A DNA stretch of 54,154 nt from the NCBI GenBank assembly GCA_024231025.1, contig JAAEQW010000341.1, positions 1 through 54,154 on the forward strand, given 5' to 3'. Positions 32,940 through 41,098 of this stretch are shown piece by piece. A program made the translations under genes and the position numbers. The DNA comes from Candidatus Omnitrophota bacterium. GTDB lineage: Bacteria > Omnitrophota > Gorgyraeia > Duberdicusellales > 4484-171. Numbering within the stretch: position 1 is the stretch's first letter; every line of letters starts with the position of its first letter. The notes under the pieces were generated by a model. It did not search any database and was not told the DNA's origin. It saw only the letters and a list, made by a program, of their open reading frames with translations.

Positions 32940-33929
32940 GTGAAGAAAAATAAGTTTAAACCCCAAGAGATTATGTTCTCTCCTACAACTCAGTGCAATC
33001 TTCATTGCGCGCATTGCAACACTGAACAAACCGGAAAAACGCTCCCTAAAAAGGGAGCCCTTAGATTTCTGGACGCATGCAATGAATCCGGAATTAAACG
33101 GGTAGGCTTTACCGGAGGTGAACCATTTTATGCCCTTGACTTTCTCTGCCTGATCTCAAAAGAAGGAGTCCGCCGTGAAATGTTTTTTGATCATATAATA
33201 ACTAATGCCAGCTGGTTCAAAACCAAAAAGGAATTATCCTCAGTTTTGAATCAACTTTTCCTCTGCGGATACGACGGCAGATTTTTCGTAAGTGTCGATG
33301 CTTTCCACAACCAAAACTTACGAAAAGTCGCCTTGTTTATAAAAGTTGCAAGTCAAATTTGGACACTACCTGATATCGTTTCAATCGCCAGTGTAAAAGG
33401 AACAAGAGAAAGCGAAACCAGAGCAAAGCTTAAAGAGCTTGCTAATCTCCTCGAAGCTCGTTTTACAGGATTAACTTCTCAGAAGGCCTGCATAAAAAAC
33501 AAAAATCTTCTCATCAATATCTTTTCTTTTAATCTTAGCCCTGTCGGTAAGGCAGGTCCCTTAAGAAACCCCTGGGACGGAAAATGGTTCAAAGACGACT
33601 TCTGCAAAGGTCCGGGTAATGTTTTTTTCGTACTTTCGGACCAAACGGTAAAACCGTGCTGCGGATACGCCCACGAGGCAGACATTCTTACTATCGGCTC
33701 CATAAAACGAGATAGTCCGCAACAGCTTTTGCTTAATGCTAAACGAAACCGGTTCATCTCCACTGTTTTTGGCTCTGGACTACACGCAATCAGAAAACAA
33801 CTTGAATCCTCCGGAATACGTTTCCCGGGTAAAACCACAAATCATTGCTTTTTTTGTTATTACCTTACACACCATATACCGCGCCCGCTCCTCATTAGCT
33901 GTCTTAATAAAATACATAAAAAGCCTTAA
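32940..33929 (+). CDS. Radical SAM protein with SPASM-like C-terminus
   Basis: 329 residues from GTG 32940. An ATG at 32886 is in frame, but the promoter lies inside that extension, so the GTG is preferred. Radical SAM cluster motif CNLHCAHC (CxxxCxxC) about residues 20-27, then GGEPFY. C-terminal cysteines CKGPGN, CCGYAHE and HCFFCYY form an auxiliary Fe-S site as in SPASM or twitch domains. Such enzymes modify peptides or proteins by radical chemistry; no precursor peptide is evident next to it. Not in an operon; followed by a cluster of RAYT-end repeats. Confidence 0.88.
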   Translation: MKKNKFKPQEIMFSPTTQCNLHCAHCNTEQTGKTLPKKGALRFLDACNESGIKRVGFTGGEPFYALDFLCLISKEGVRREMFFDHIITNASWFKTKKELSSVLNQLFLCGYDGRFFVSVDAFHNQNLRKVALFIKVASQIWTLPDIVSIASVKGTRESETRAKLKELANLLEARFTGLTSQKACIKNKNLLINIFSFNLSPVGKAGPLRNPWDGKWFKDDFCKGPGNVFFVLSDQTVKPCCGYAHEADILTIGSIKRDSPQQLLLNAKRNRFISTVFGSGLHAIRKQLESSGIRFPGKTTNHCFFCYYLTHHIPRPLLISCLNKIHKKP

Positions 33930-33963
33930 AGATTCAAATACTTAAAGGGAACAAGCACTTTTT

Positions 33964-34069
33964 AATTCCGGGGACACCAATTCCAATTCCAATTCCGGGG
34001 ACACAATACTTAATTATTCCAATTCCGGGGACACAATACTTACCAATTCCGGGGACACACACTTAATTA
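33964..34069 (+). repeat. Cluster of four partial RAYT-end repeats
   Basis: AATTCCGGGGACAC units begin at 33964, 33991, 34021 and 34045. The second and third carry the rest of the core (AATACTTA); the fourth has ACACACTTAATTA. Short AATTCC runs join them. All match the terminal inverted repeat of the RAYT at 49057-49804. Tandem decay products or an insertion hot spot. Confidence 0.82.
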
Positions 34070-34083
34070 TTTGAAAAACAGAG

Positions 34084-34112
34084 TTGTGGATTGAGCCTAC
34101 TTGGTATAGAAT
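34084..34112 (+). promoter_or_regulatory. Promoter for exported repeat protein gene
   Basis: TTGTGG (34084-34089), 17-base spacer, TAGAAT (34107-34112). Predicted start near 34119, giving a short leader to ATG 34155. Confidence 0.5.
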
Positions 34113-34154
34113 GGGCTTAAGCTTAATAAAATGGTCTGCTGGAGTGATGTAATT

Positions 34155-34844
34155 ATGTCTAAACTACTTGAAAGAATATCCATTACAATAGTGCTAATCT
34201 CGATTGTTCTGGTTTGGCCAATATTTTTTAGTTTTGCTCAATCTCCAAAGCATATCCCAACTCAATCAGTTACAACAGTTGAAAAATCATACCCAAATAA
34301 GATATCCGATTCTTCACCAAAGGAGGGGTCCAGCTCCAAACAGCCACAACCCAACTCCAAACCAAAATATACGCCTCCTTTAACTAAAACCACTCCTCCG
34401 ACTGATCTATCGGTTAATTCAACTAGCGTACCGTCCTCTTCAACAACAACCCAATCAACAACCACCAAAAATAAACCGAAGCCCTATATTGCCCCAAAAT
34501 ATACGGATAACCCTAATCGGTCAGCTGGTCAATACCTTGACTACCCTCAAACAAATACGAATATCTCTTACTATGATGATCTTAAGCGCCATATTAAACC
34601 GGACTCAAGCGAAGAAGAACCGCCTGAACTCCCAACTGAATCGTACTCATCATATGAACGCCAAATAACAAACATTGACTTTGAAGCGATATCAACTCGT
34701 CTAGAACGCACGATTGATAATTTAAACTTTGAGGCAATATCGACCCATCTAGAGCGCACGATCGATAATTTAAACTTTGAGGCAATATCAACCCATCTAG
34801 AACGCACGATTGATAATTTAAACTTTGAGGCAAGACGTGAATAA
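34155..34844 (+). CDS. Exported Pro/Ser/Thr-rich protein with 16-residue tandem repeats
   Basis: 229 residues from ATG 34155 (GGAG at 34141); a Met eight codons earlier lacks a ribosome site. Signal peptide about 1-28 (ISITIVLISIVLVWPIFFSFAQ). Residues about 30-150 are low complexity, rich in Pro, Ser, Thr and Lys, like a cell-wall or periplasm-spanning linker. The C-terminus has three copies of a 16-residue amphipathic unit (FEAISTHLERTIDNLN) plus a partial fourth. No family known. Followed after 13 bases by another exported protein, likely one operon. Confidence 0.7.
   Translation: MSKLLERISITIVLISIVLVWPIFFSFAQSPKHIPTQSVTTVEKSYPNKISDSSPKEGSSSKQPQPNSKPKYTPPLTKTTPPTDLSVNSTSVPSSSTTTQSTTTKNKPKPYIAPKYTDNPNRSAGQYLDYPQTNTNISYYDDLKRHIKPDSSEEEPPELPTESYSSYERQITNIDFEAISTRLERTIDNLNFEAISTHLERTIDNLNFEAISTHLERTIDNLNFEARRE
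34680..34835 (+). repeat. 48-bp in-frame tandem repeat, 3.25 copies
   Basis: Units 34680-34727, 34728-34775, 34776-34823 and a 12-base partial unit. Copies differ by a few bases only, mostly synonymous, so duplication was recent. Copy number may vary between strains. Confidence 0.9.
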
Positions 34845-34857
34845 TAAGGAGGTAACT

Positions 34858-35238
34858 ATGCCGTTAAAACGAACTCTTGTTGCAATTCTACTGATTGCTA
34901 TATTTCAATTAATTGTGTTACCGGCTTACAGCCATGAGTGGGAACGACCCCACATCCACCTAAGCGGTACAGTAACCACCCCCGAGGGTGAACCAGTAGA
35001 CCATGCTTCTCTGCGTAATTACGCTGATCCTCAAGTTTGGTTGACTAACCTTCCTGAAGATCCAGGACAAATTGGTCGAGTTGGCGCGTTTCGAAGCTGG
35101 CCAGATGGAAATTGGCAATTCCTCATATACTTCTTTGAACCAGAGAAGATTATCGACCACTTTGATGCTATCGGGGTAAATCCCGCGGCAATGGATTGGG
35201 CTTTAGATGATCATGTTATTCGACCAAAAGATATGTAA
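34858..35238 (+). CDS. Exported protein with carboxypeptidase regulatory-like start
   Basis: 126 residues from ATG 34858, chosen for AAGGAGG five bases upstream; the upstream in-frame ATG (34825) lies within the preceding gene. Signal peptide about 1-25 (LVAILLIAIFQLIVLPAYS). Mature part starts HEWERPHIHLSGTVTTPEGEPVDHASLR, which looks like the beginning of a carboxypeptidase regulatory-like beta domain, with further His, Trp and Asp residues. No enzyme motif. Translationally close to the repeat protein, so the pair may work together in the periplasm. Confidence 0.7.
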   Translation: MPLKRTLVAILLIAIFQLIVLPAYSHEWERPHIHLSGTVTTPEGEPVDHASLRNYADPQVWLTNLPEDPGQIGRVGAFRSWPDGNWQFLIYFFEPEKIIDHFDAIGVNPAAMDWALDDHVIRPKDM

Positions 35239-35286
35239 TCGCTCTTCCCTTTAAATCAATTTGCGAACTATTGGAATTATCAAATT

Positions 35287-35327
35287 AAAGGGGGTCTGTT
35301 TGCCCCGCTTTACGGGATTCTCTTTTT
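35287..35327. repeat. AAAGGGGGTCTGTTTGCCCCG repeat at hydE 3' end
   Basis: Same element as 29442-29484 (CCCCG-CTTTA-CGGGA stem, CTCTTTTT end). It reaches the hydE stop codon and may serve as terminator for the convergent transcripts. Confidence 0.7.
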
Positions 35328-36369
35328 ATTTGAGATTAGATCTTTTAAGATAATGAGGAGAATCCCCCCATTGGTCATAACCTATCTCTTCACCAACTGA
35401 TTGGACACGCCCCCTAAGGCACGCCTGGCACGCATTTGCGTTTTCATCCAAACAAGGTTTCCCATCATAAAGCTTATACAAATTGCGGTATTTTACGGAA
35501 GTAACGTTAGGCATAATAATATTTGCACCAACCTTTAATCCTTCTTCGCGCCCTTGAGGACTTAAAGCTTGTAAAGCGGTTGTTGCCGCAATATTTACAT
35601 CCTTAAGATGGATCCTTGTTAAGGCAATCATTTTAAGCCCAAGTATAAAGTTTCTTTGCTGATCAAAATCACTTGTCGTGGCCAATGGAGTATTCTTGTG
35701 AATAATGTAAGGTCCCATACCAATCATATCAATATCCTGTTTCTGAAAAAACATAATATCATTAACTAAATCTTCACAGGTTTGATAAGGTAACCCTATC
35801 ATGACGCCAGTTCCAACTTGATATCCAATATTATTTAAGATATCAAGACATTTCAATCGCGCCCCATAACAATGATCATCAGGGTGAAGACGTTGGTATA
35901 AATCTTTATTGGATGTTTCAATTCTTAACAAATAACGATGTGCTCCCGCTTCAAACCAGCGCTGGAACGTCTGAGCGCTTTGCTCGCCCAAAGATAAAGT
36001 AATGCCAAGTCGATTATCAGTTTTTTGTTTTATCGTACGCAAAATGCTTTCAACAAAAGCAACAAACTCTTCATCTAACCTTTCACCTGATTGAAGAACT
36101 ATAGAGCCATAACCGTTTTTGTCCGCGAAAATAGCCGCCTCAACAATCTCATCTTCCCGCATTGAAAAACGCTCAATAGCATTATTACTTTTTCGTATAC
36201 CACAATAAAAACAATCTTTTATGCAGATATTACTAAATTCTACAATCCCTCTAAAATAAACTTTACTCCCTACATTCTCAAGCTTTATTCGATATGCACG
36301 ATTAAACACATCCTCAATAAGATTCTCATCGTCAGATGAGAGAATTTTAAGCATTTCTTTTTTATCCAT
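35326..36369 (-). CDS. hydE: [FeFe] hydrogenase maturase HydE (radical SAM)
   Basis: 347 residues. Radical SAM motif CIKDCFYC (CxxxCxxC) about 48-55 with the HydE phrase FSNICIKDCFYCGIR. C-terminal accessory cysteines CLDENANACQAC match the optional second cluster of HydE. HydE makes part of the dithiomethylamine/2Fe precursor of the H-cluster. Last gene of the hydrogenase operon, 2 bases after hydG. Confidence 0.96.
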   Translation of the reverse strand: MDKKEMLKILSSDDENLIEDVFNRAYRIKLENVGSKVYFRGIVEFSNICIKDCFYCGIRKSNNAIERFSMREDEIVEAAIFADKNGYGSIVLQSGERLDEEFVAFVESILRTIKQKTDNRLGITLSLGEQSAQTFQRWFEAGAHRYLLRIETSNKDLYQRLHPDDHCYGARLKCLDILNNIGYQVGTGVMIGLPYQTCEDLVNDIMFFQKQDIDMIGMGPYIIHKNTPLATTSDFDQQRNFILGLKMIALTRIHLKDVNIAATTALQALSPQGREEGLKVGANIIMPNVTSVKYRNLYKLYDGKPCLDENANACQACLRGRVQSVGEEIGYDQWGDSPHYLKRSNLK

Positions 36370-36371
36370 AA

Positions 36372-37871
36372 TTAAAAATAAAGATCTCGCTTGCCCTGTT
36401 TTGTAAGTTCGTACTTCTCTATTAGCTGAGAATAGATTTCTGGCATGTTCTCTTTTACTTCTTTGAGCTCCTTCTCTATCACTCTCTCGCCAATCTCCTT
36501 ATTTTCTTGCGACGCGAAATCATCAATCCATTCTCTAAAAGTTAATATTGCATTTAGCTTACAAAAAACGCCCTCCTGGCCAGACTTTAAAAGACCCATA
36601 ATGCATTCACCCGTTCGCCCACAACGATAGCCTGCGGTGCAGAATGATGTAATATACCCCATCTTGGCATAGTCACGAATAACTTCTTCAAGCGACCGCG
36701 TATCACCAAGTAAAAATTGCTGTTGGTTTTCTTGCTGAGTAGCGGTATTTTGAGAATACCCGCCAACACCAATACAAGTTGACGCATCTGTTTGCGTACA
36801 GCCAAAACGAAAAGCATCTTGACGCATTTTGACACTTTCTCGTGCAGTAATTATCATACCTGTATGAGGCACACTTAAACGAATCACTACCATTAATTTT
36901 TTAAAATCTTCATCGCTTACAAGATACGGAGATTTTGTTGTATAGGGCGCGTTTTTTGCAGGTTCTAATCTTGGAAAAGATATTGTATGAGGCCCCACAC
37001 CAAATCTACTTTCAAGCTCACGGGCATGTGACACTAGCCCCATAACCTCAAAGCGCCAGTCGTATAAACCAAAAAGAGCGCCAATCCCAACATCGTCAAT
37101 CCCTGCCTCAAAAGCCCTATGCATAGAGTAGAGCCTCCAATCGTAATCACTTTTCAATGTGCCTTTAGGATGCATTTTAGAATAAGTATCATGATGATAT
37201 GTTTCTTGAAAAACCTGGTATGTGCCAATTCCGGCTTTTTGCAATTTAACCAATTCGCTTATCTGCATAGGTGCGGCATTCACATTAACGCGGCGTATTT
37301 GGCTATATCCATTTTTTGTTTTGGCTTTCACGCTGTAAATACTCTTTAATGAATTAACGATGTAATTGATATCTGTTGTGGGATCTTCTCCGTAAACAGC
37401 TATAAGCCTTTTATGGCCTATTTTGCCTGCCAAAACTTCAACTTCTTTAGAAATCTCATCTGTAGATAACACTCTACGTTCTGATGATGAATTCTCTTTT
37501 CGAAATCCGCAATACATGCAATTATTAACACATTTATTTCCCATGTAAAGCGGAGCAAAGGTGACAATACGATTGTCGTAAACTTTTTGTTTAACTTTAA
37601 GCGCGGTTTCCCTCATCTCTTCAAGAAGCTCACCATCTGCTACATGCATAAGTGCAGCGGATTCATCAAGGTCAAGAGTCACAATATTTAAAGATTTATT
37701 CAGGATATCTTTAATGCGTTTCTTGTCTGGATTCTTGTTCTCTTTTATTTTGCTCAAAATTAATTTATCATCAATAAAGTCTTTCCCGTCAGATGTTAAA
37801 TATTTTTTTATCTCTTTGGGTTTAATCCTTTCTTTGATCCAAATATTTACATTTTCTTTACAGTTTGCCAT
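36372..37871 (-). CDS. hydG: [FeFe] hydrogenase maturase HydG (tyrosine lyase)
   Basis: 499 residues. Radical SAM motif CVNNCMYC (about 118-125) in the HydG context YMGNKCVNNCMYCGFRKEN. HydG cleaves tyrosine to give CO and CN for the H-cluster. C-terminal auxiliary-cluster region reads SFCTAGYRCGRTGECIM ... VFCKLNAILTF: the first and last Cys of the classical CxxC-x22-C motif are present but the second Cys is Gly, with extra Cys at +6 and +12. AAGGAC precedes the ATG. Follows hydF after 18 bases. Confidence 0.95.
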   Translation of the reverse strand: MANCKENVNIWIKERIKPKEIKKYLTSDGKDFIDDKLILSKIKENKNPDKKRIKDILNKSLNIVTLDLDESAALMHVADGELLEEMRETALKVKQKVYDNRIVTFAPLYMGNKCVNNCMYCGFRKENSSSERRVLSTDEISKEVEVLAGKIGHKRLIAVYGEDPTTDINYIVNSLKSIYSVKAKTKNGYSQIRRVNVNAAPMQISELVKLQKAGIGTYQVFQETYHHDTYSKMHPKGTLKSDYDWRLYSMHRAFEAGIDDVGIGALFGLYDWRFEVMGLVSHARELESRFGVGPHTISFPRLEPAKNAPYTTKSPYLVSDEDFKKLMVVIRLSVPHTGMIITARESVKMRQDAFRFGCTQTDASTCIGVGGYSQNTATQQENQQQFLLGDTRSLEEVIRDYAKMGYITSFCTAGYRCGRTGECIMGLLKSGQEGVFCKLNAILTFREWIDDFASQENKEIGERVIEKELKEVKENMPEIYSQLIEKYELTKQGKRDLYF

Positions 37872-37889
37872 AATCGTCCTTTTGTTTTC

Positions 37890-39122
37890 TCAATTATCCA
37901 AAACGTCCATCGCCTCAGGAAACGGTGAAAGAACATTTTTTAAAACACCTTGCATAAGTGATATAGATACGCCATAATTTGTTATCGGAATATTCTGCGC
38001 TTTTGCTTTTTCAATTCTTGCCAATACTTCTCTTCTAGTTATCATGCATCCCCCACATTGAATAATAAGTTTATATTTTTTAAGATCATCAGGAAAATCC
38101 CTTCCGGCACAAGAATCAAATAAAATATCCTTGCCTATATATTCCTTTAGCCAGCGTGGAATCTTTACCCTGCCTATATCATCTTCTATAGGGTGATGGG
38201 AACAGCTTTCAGATATTAAAATTCGGTCTCCATCCACAAGCTTATGCATTGCGCTAGCTGCTTTAACCATACCAACAAGATCACCTTTTATGCGTGCAAA
38301 AAGAATAGAAAACGTTGTGCACTTTACCCCTTTAGGCGTAGCCGCTACCATTTTATCAACAACCTGGGAATCACAAACAACAAGATCGGGATTTTTTTTC
38401 AATTTTCCTAATGCATTTTTGTACTCGCTTTCCTTAACTGTAATCGTCATTTGATCATTATCCAGTGCGTCCCTTATGGTTTGGACCTGAGGTAGTATTA
38501 TTCTTCCCTTAGGAGCTTCTTTATCAATAGGCACTATCAATATAGCAATTCCCCCACGAGGAATAAGATCGCCAATGATTGGCAATGGCGTTAAAAAATC
38601 AGACGGCATAACCGATATTACCCTTCTTTTAAACTCATGCATCACGTAATCCTGATTGCTTTTATCGTTGCAGGATATTACTAGAATATGTTTTGAGTAT
38701 TTTTCGATTTTATTAATAAATTCATCGTCAGGACGCTTAATGTCAACTTTATTTACCACAATAATAACTGGTGTTTTCTGCTTTAAAGATTCCTTAAAGA
38801 TTTTTTCTTCATAATCGCCCCACACACCAGGTTCAATAATTAACACAAAAACATCAGAACGTTCAAATACATTTCCTGTTTTTTCTAAGCGCAAAGACGC
38901 AATCTCGGATTTATCATCTATACCAGCAGTATCAAGAAAAAGCACCGGCCCGATGGGAAGAAGTTCCATGGCTTTTTCAACCACATCAGTGGTTGTGCCG
39001 GGAACAGAAGATGTTATAGAAACATTTTGGTTTGCGATATAGTTCAAAAAAGTAGACTTACCCACGTTAGTCCGACCAAATAATCCTATTTGCAAACGCA
39101 ATGATTTGGGTGTTTTAAACAC
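37890..39122 (-). CDS. hydF: [FeFe] hydrogenase maturase HydF (GTPase scaffold)
   Basis: 410 residues; GTG start at 39122 with AGGAA upstream. GTPase motifs G1 GRTNVGKST (about 15-23), G3 LDTAGIDD, G4 NKVD. Cluster-binding residues: CSHHP (CxH) about 300 and QCGGC (usual HCxxC with Gln for His) about 350. HydF carries the 2Fe subcluster from HydE/HydG to HydA. Sits 50 bases after hydA in the operon. Confidence 0.95.
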   Translation of the reverse strand: MFKTPKSLRLQIGLFGRTNVGKSTFLNYIANQNVSITSSVPGTTTDVVEKAMELLPIGPVLFLDTAGIDDKSEIASLRLEKTGNVFERSDVFVLIIEPGVWGDYEEKIFKESLKQKTPVIIVVNKVDIKRPDDEFINKIEKYSKHILVISCNDKSNQDYVMHEFKRRVISVMPSDFLTPLPIIGDLIPRGGIAILIVPIDKEAPKGRIILPQVQTIRDALDNDQMTITVKESEYKNALGKLKKNPDLVVCDSQVVDKMVAATPKGVKCTTFSILFARIKGDLVGMVKAASAMHKLVDGDRILISESCSHHPIEDDIGRVKIPRWLKEYIGKDILFDSCAGRDFPDDLKKYKLIIQCGGCMITRREVLARIEKAKAQNIPITNYGVSISLMQGVLKNVLSPFPEAMDVLDN

Positions 39123-39172
39123 AGCAATTCCTATTCTTTTTTGCTTAATGCTGATTTGCGGGTTTTAAAATA

Positions 39173-41098
39173 TTAATGCTGTCCGGTTTCTGGCTTAACC
39201 CTCTGAGCATTCATTTCTTTTTGCTTCTCGTCAATCCGTTTACCTCTTTGAACATACGCAGTGTGCAGCAATTTGTGACTAAGTTCACTACATGGCCCAT
39301 CTGTAAAAAATTCACTATATATCTCTTGCACAACAGGATTCTCATGCGATTTACGAAGCGTTAGTGACTCATCTTCATCGTAAATTGCTTTTGCGCGAGC
39401 CTGTCTAATTTCTGGCGAAGTCGGAATAGGCTGCCCGCCGCCTCCGATACAACCACCGGGACATGCCATAATTTCAATAAAATGATAGTCGTTTAATTCA
39501 CCCGCAACAAGCATTTCCATTATTTTTTTTGCATTAGCAGTACCATGGCCAATCATAACTTTTAACGTGGCACCTTTAAGAAACGCCCAATCATCCACTG
39601 TTTTCTTAATGGGGATCGCTGCAGAACGAACACCCTTCATCCCACGCACCGGCTCAACCTTTAAATTATCAAATGGAACCTCTTCTCCCGTAACAAGTTC
39701 ATATGCTGTTCGAATCGCCGCCTCCATTACACCGCCTGTAGCACCAAAAACAAGGCCTGCGCCAGTGCCAATCCCCAATGGATTATCAAAATCATATTCA
39801 GGCAAATTTGGAAGATCGAGACCGCACTTTTTAATCATGTCAGCAAACTCGCGCGTTGTTAGCCCATAGTCAACATCCTGCGCTCCTGAATCATTCATCT
39901 CAGGACGCTCAAGCTCAAATTTCTTAGCTGTGCAAGGCATCAAGGAAACACTTACAACATTTTTTGGGTCAAGGTTGCTTTTCTTTGCATACCATGTTTT
40001 AATTACCGCACCAAACATCTGTTGTGGACTCTTTGCGGTTGAAAGATGACCAAGATAATCCGGATAAAAATGCTCACAAAACTTAACCCACCCTGGAGAG
40101 CATGAGGTGATTTGAGGAAGTTTAGCGGATGAATCTTTTTCAGTAAGAGCTGCCCTCAAACGCGTTAAAAGCTCGGTTCCTTCTTCCATGATCGTTAGAT
40201 CAGCAGTAAAGTTAGTGTCAAAAACTCTATCAAATCCAATACGTTTTGCAGCTGTATTTAATTGCTTTGTCATGCTATTGCCTGCGGGAAGCCCAAACTC
40301 TTCCCCTATCGCAGCGCGTGGGCTTGGAGCAGTCTGCAAGATAACGTGTTTTGTGGGATCATCGATAGCTTCCCAAATTTTTTCAGAAGGATCTTTAGCT
40401 TTTAGAGCTCCTGTGGGGCACCTGTTTATGCATTGACCACAGTTGATACAGAGAACTTCGTTTAATGGCTTATCCATGTAGGTTTCAATCTTAGTTTGAG
40501 CACCACGTCGTGCCGCTTCAAGAACACCCACTTCCTGAAGGTCAATACAAGTACGAACACAACGGCGGCATAAAATACATTTATCCATGTCTCTTTGAAC
40601 TGAATAGCTTGATTCATCAGCTGAATATCGTTTTTCTGAGATATGACCAAACTTATACGATCGGATTCCATAATTTTTAGCATAAAACTGCAATTGACAG
40701 TTATTGTTTCGTGCGCATGAATAACATTCACCATGATGATTCTTTAAAAGAAGCTGAAGAATGTTCATTCTAGCGCGCCTTACTCTGGGCGAATATGTTT
40801 TCACCTTCATGCCTTCAGTAACAGGGTAGGCACAGGAAGTTTGAAGGGTTCGCTGCCCCTCCACTTCAACTACACAAATCCGGCATACACCTGCCAGGCA
40901 CAAATCTTCATGATGGCATAAAGTAGGTATCCTTATTCCAATAGTAAGTGCTGCTTCCAATATTGTAGTTTGCGCCGGCACAGTCACATCAACACCGTCA
41001 ATATTAATTGTTACCTCTCCGGAAACACCATCTTCTTTATTGATGCGCTGGCTAACAGGCGCTCGAGATGTATTTTTTGCAAATGGCTGCTTATCCAT
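39173..41098 (-). CDS. hydA: [FeFe] hydrogenase catalytic subunit HydA, NADH-linked type
   Basis: 641 residues. Domains in order: 2Fe-2S ferredoxin (HHEDLCLAGVCRIC), His-ligated 4Fe-4S (HHGECYSCARNNNC), two 4Fe-4S (CILCRRCVRTC; CINCGQCINRC), H-cluster domain with L1 TSCSPGW, L2 MPCTAKKFE, L3 MACPGGCIGGGGQP. All cluster Cys are present. Makes or uses H2, exchanging electrons through its clusters with the NuoE-NuoF partner. Overlaps that gene by 8 bases. Strong AAGGAG ribosome site. Confidence 0.97.
   Translation of the reverse strand: MDKQPFAKNTSRAPVSQRINKEDGVSGEVTINIDGVDVTVPAQTTILEAALTIGIRIPTLCHHEDLCLAGVCRICVVEVEGQRTLQTSCAYPVTEGMKVKTYSPRVRRARMNILQLLLKNHHGECYSCARNNNCQLQFYAKNYGIRSYKFGHISEKRYSADESSYSVQRDMDKCILCRRCVRTCIDLQEVGVLEAARRGAQTKIETYMDKPLNEVLCINCGQCINRCPTGALKAKDPSEKIWEAIDDPTKHVILQTAPSPRAAIGEEFGLPAGNSMTKQLNTAAKRIGFDRVFDTNFTADLTIMEEGTELLTRLRAALTEKDSSAKLPQITSCSPGWVKFCEHFYPDYLGHLSTAKSPQQMFGAVIKTWYAKKSNLDPKNVVSVSLMPCTAKKFELERPEMNDSGAQDVDYGLTTREFADMIKKCGLDLPNLPEYDFDNPLGIGTGAGLVFGATGGVMEAAIRTAYELVTGEEVPFDNLKVEPVRGMKGVRSAAIPIKKTVDDWAFLKGATLKVMIGHGTANAKKIMEMLVAGELNDYHFIEIMACPGGCIGGGGQPIPTSPEIRQARAKAIYDEDESLTLRKSHENPVVQEIYSEFFTDGPCSELSHKLLHTAYVQRGKRIDEKQKEMNAQRVKPETGQH

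Noticed and set aside
34680..34835. 48-bp repeats as a CRISPR array
   Set aside because: Units are contiguous with no spacers and keep an open frame.
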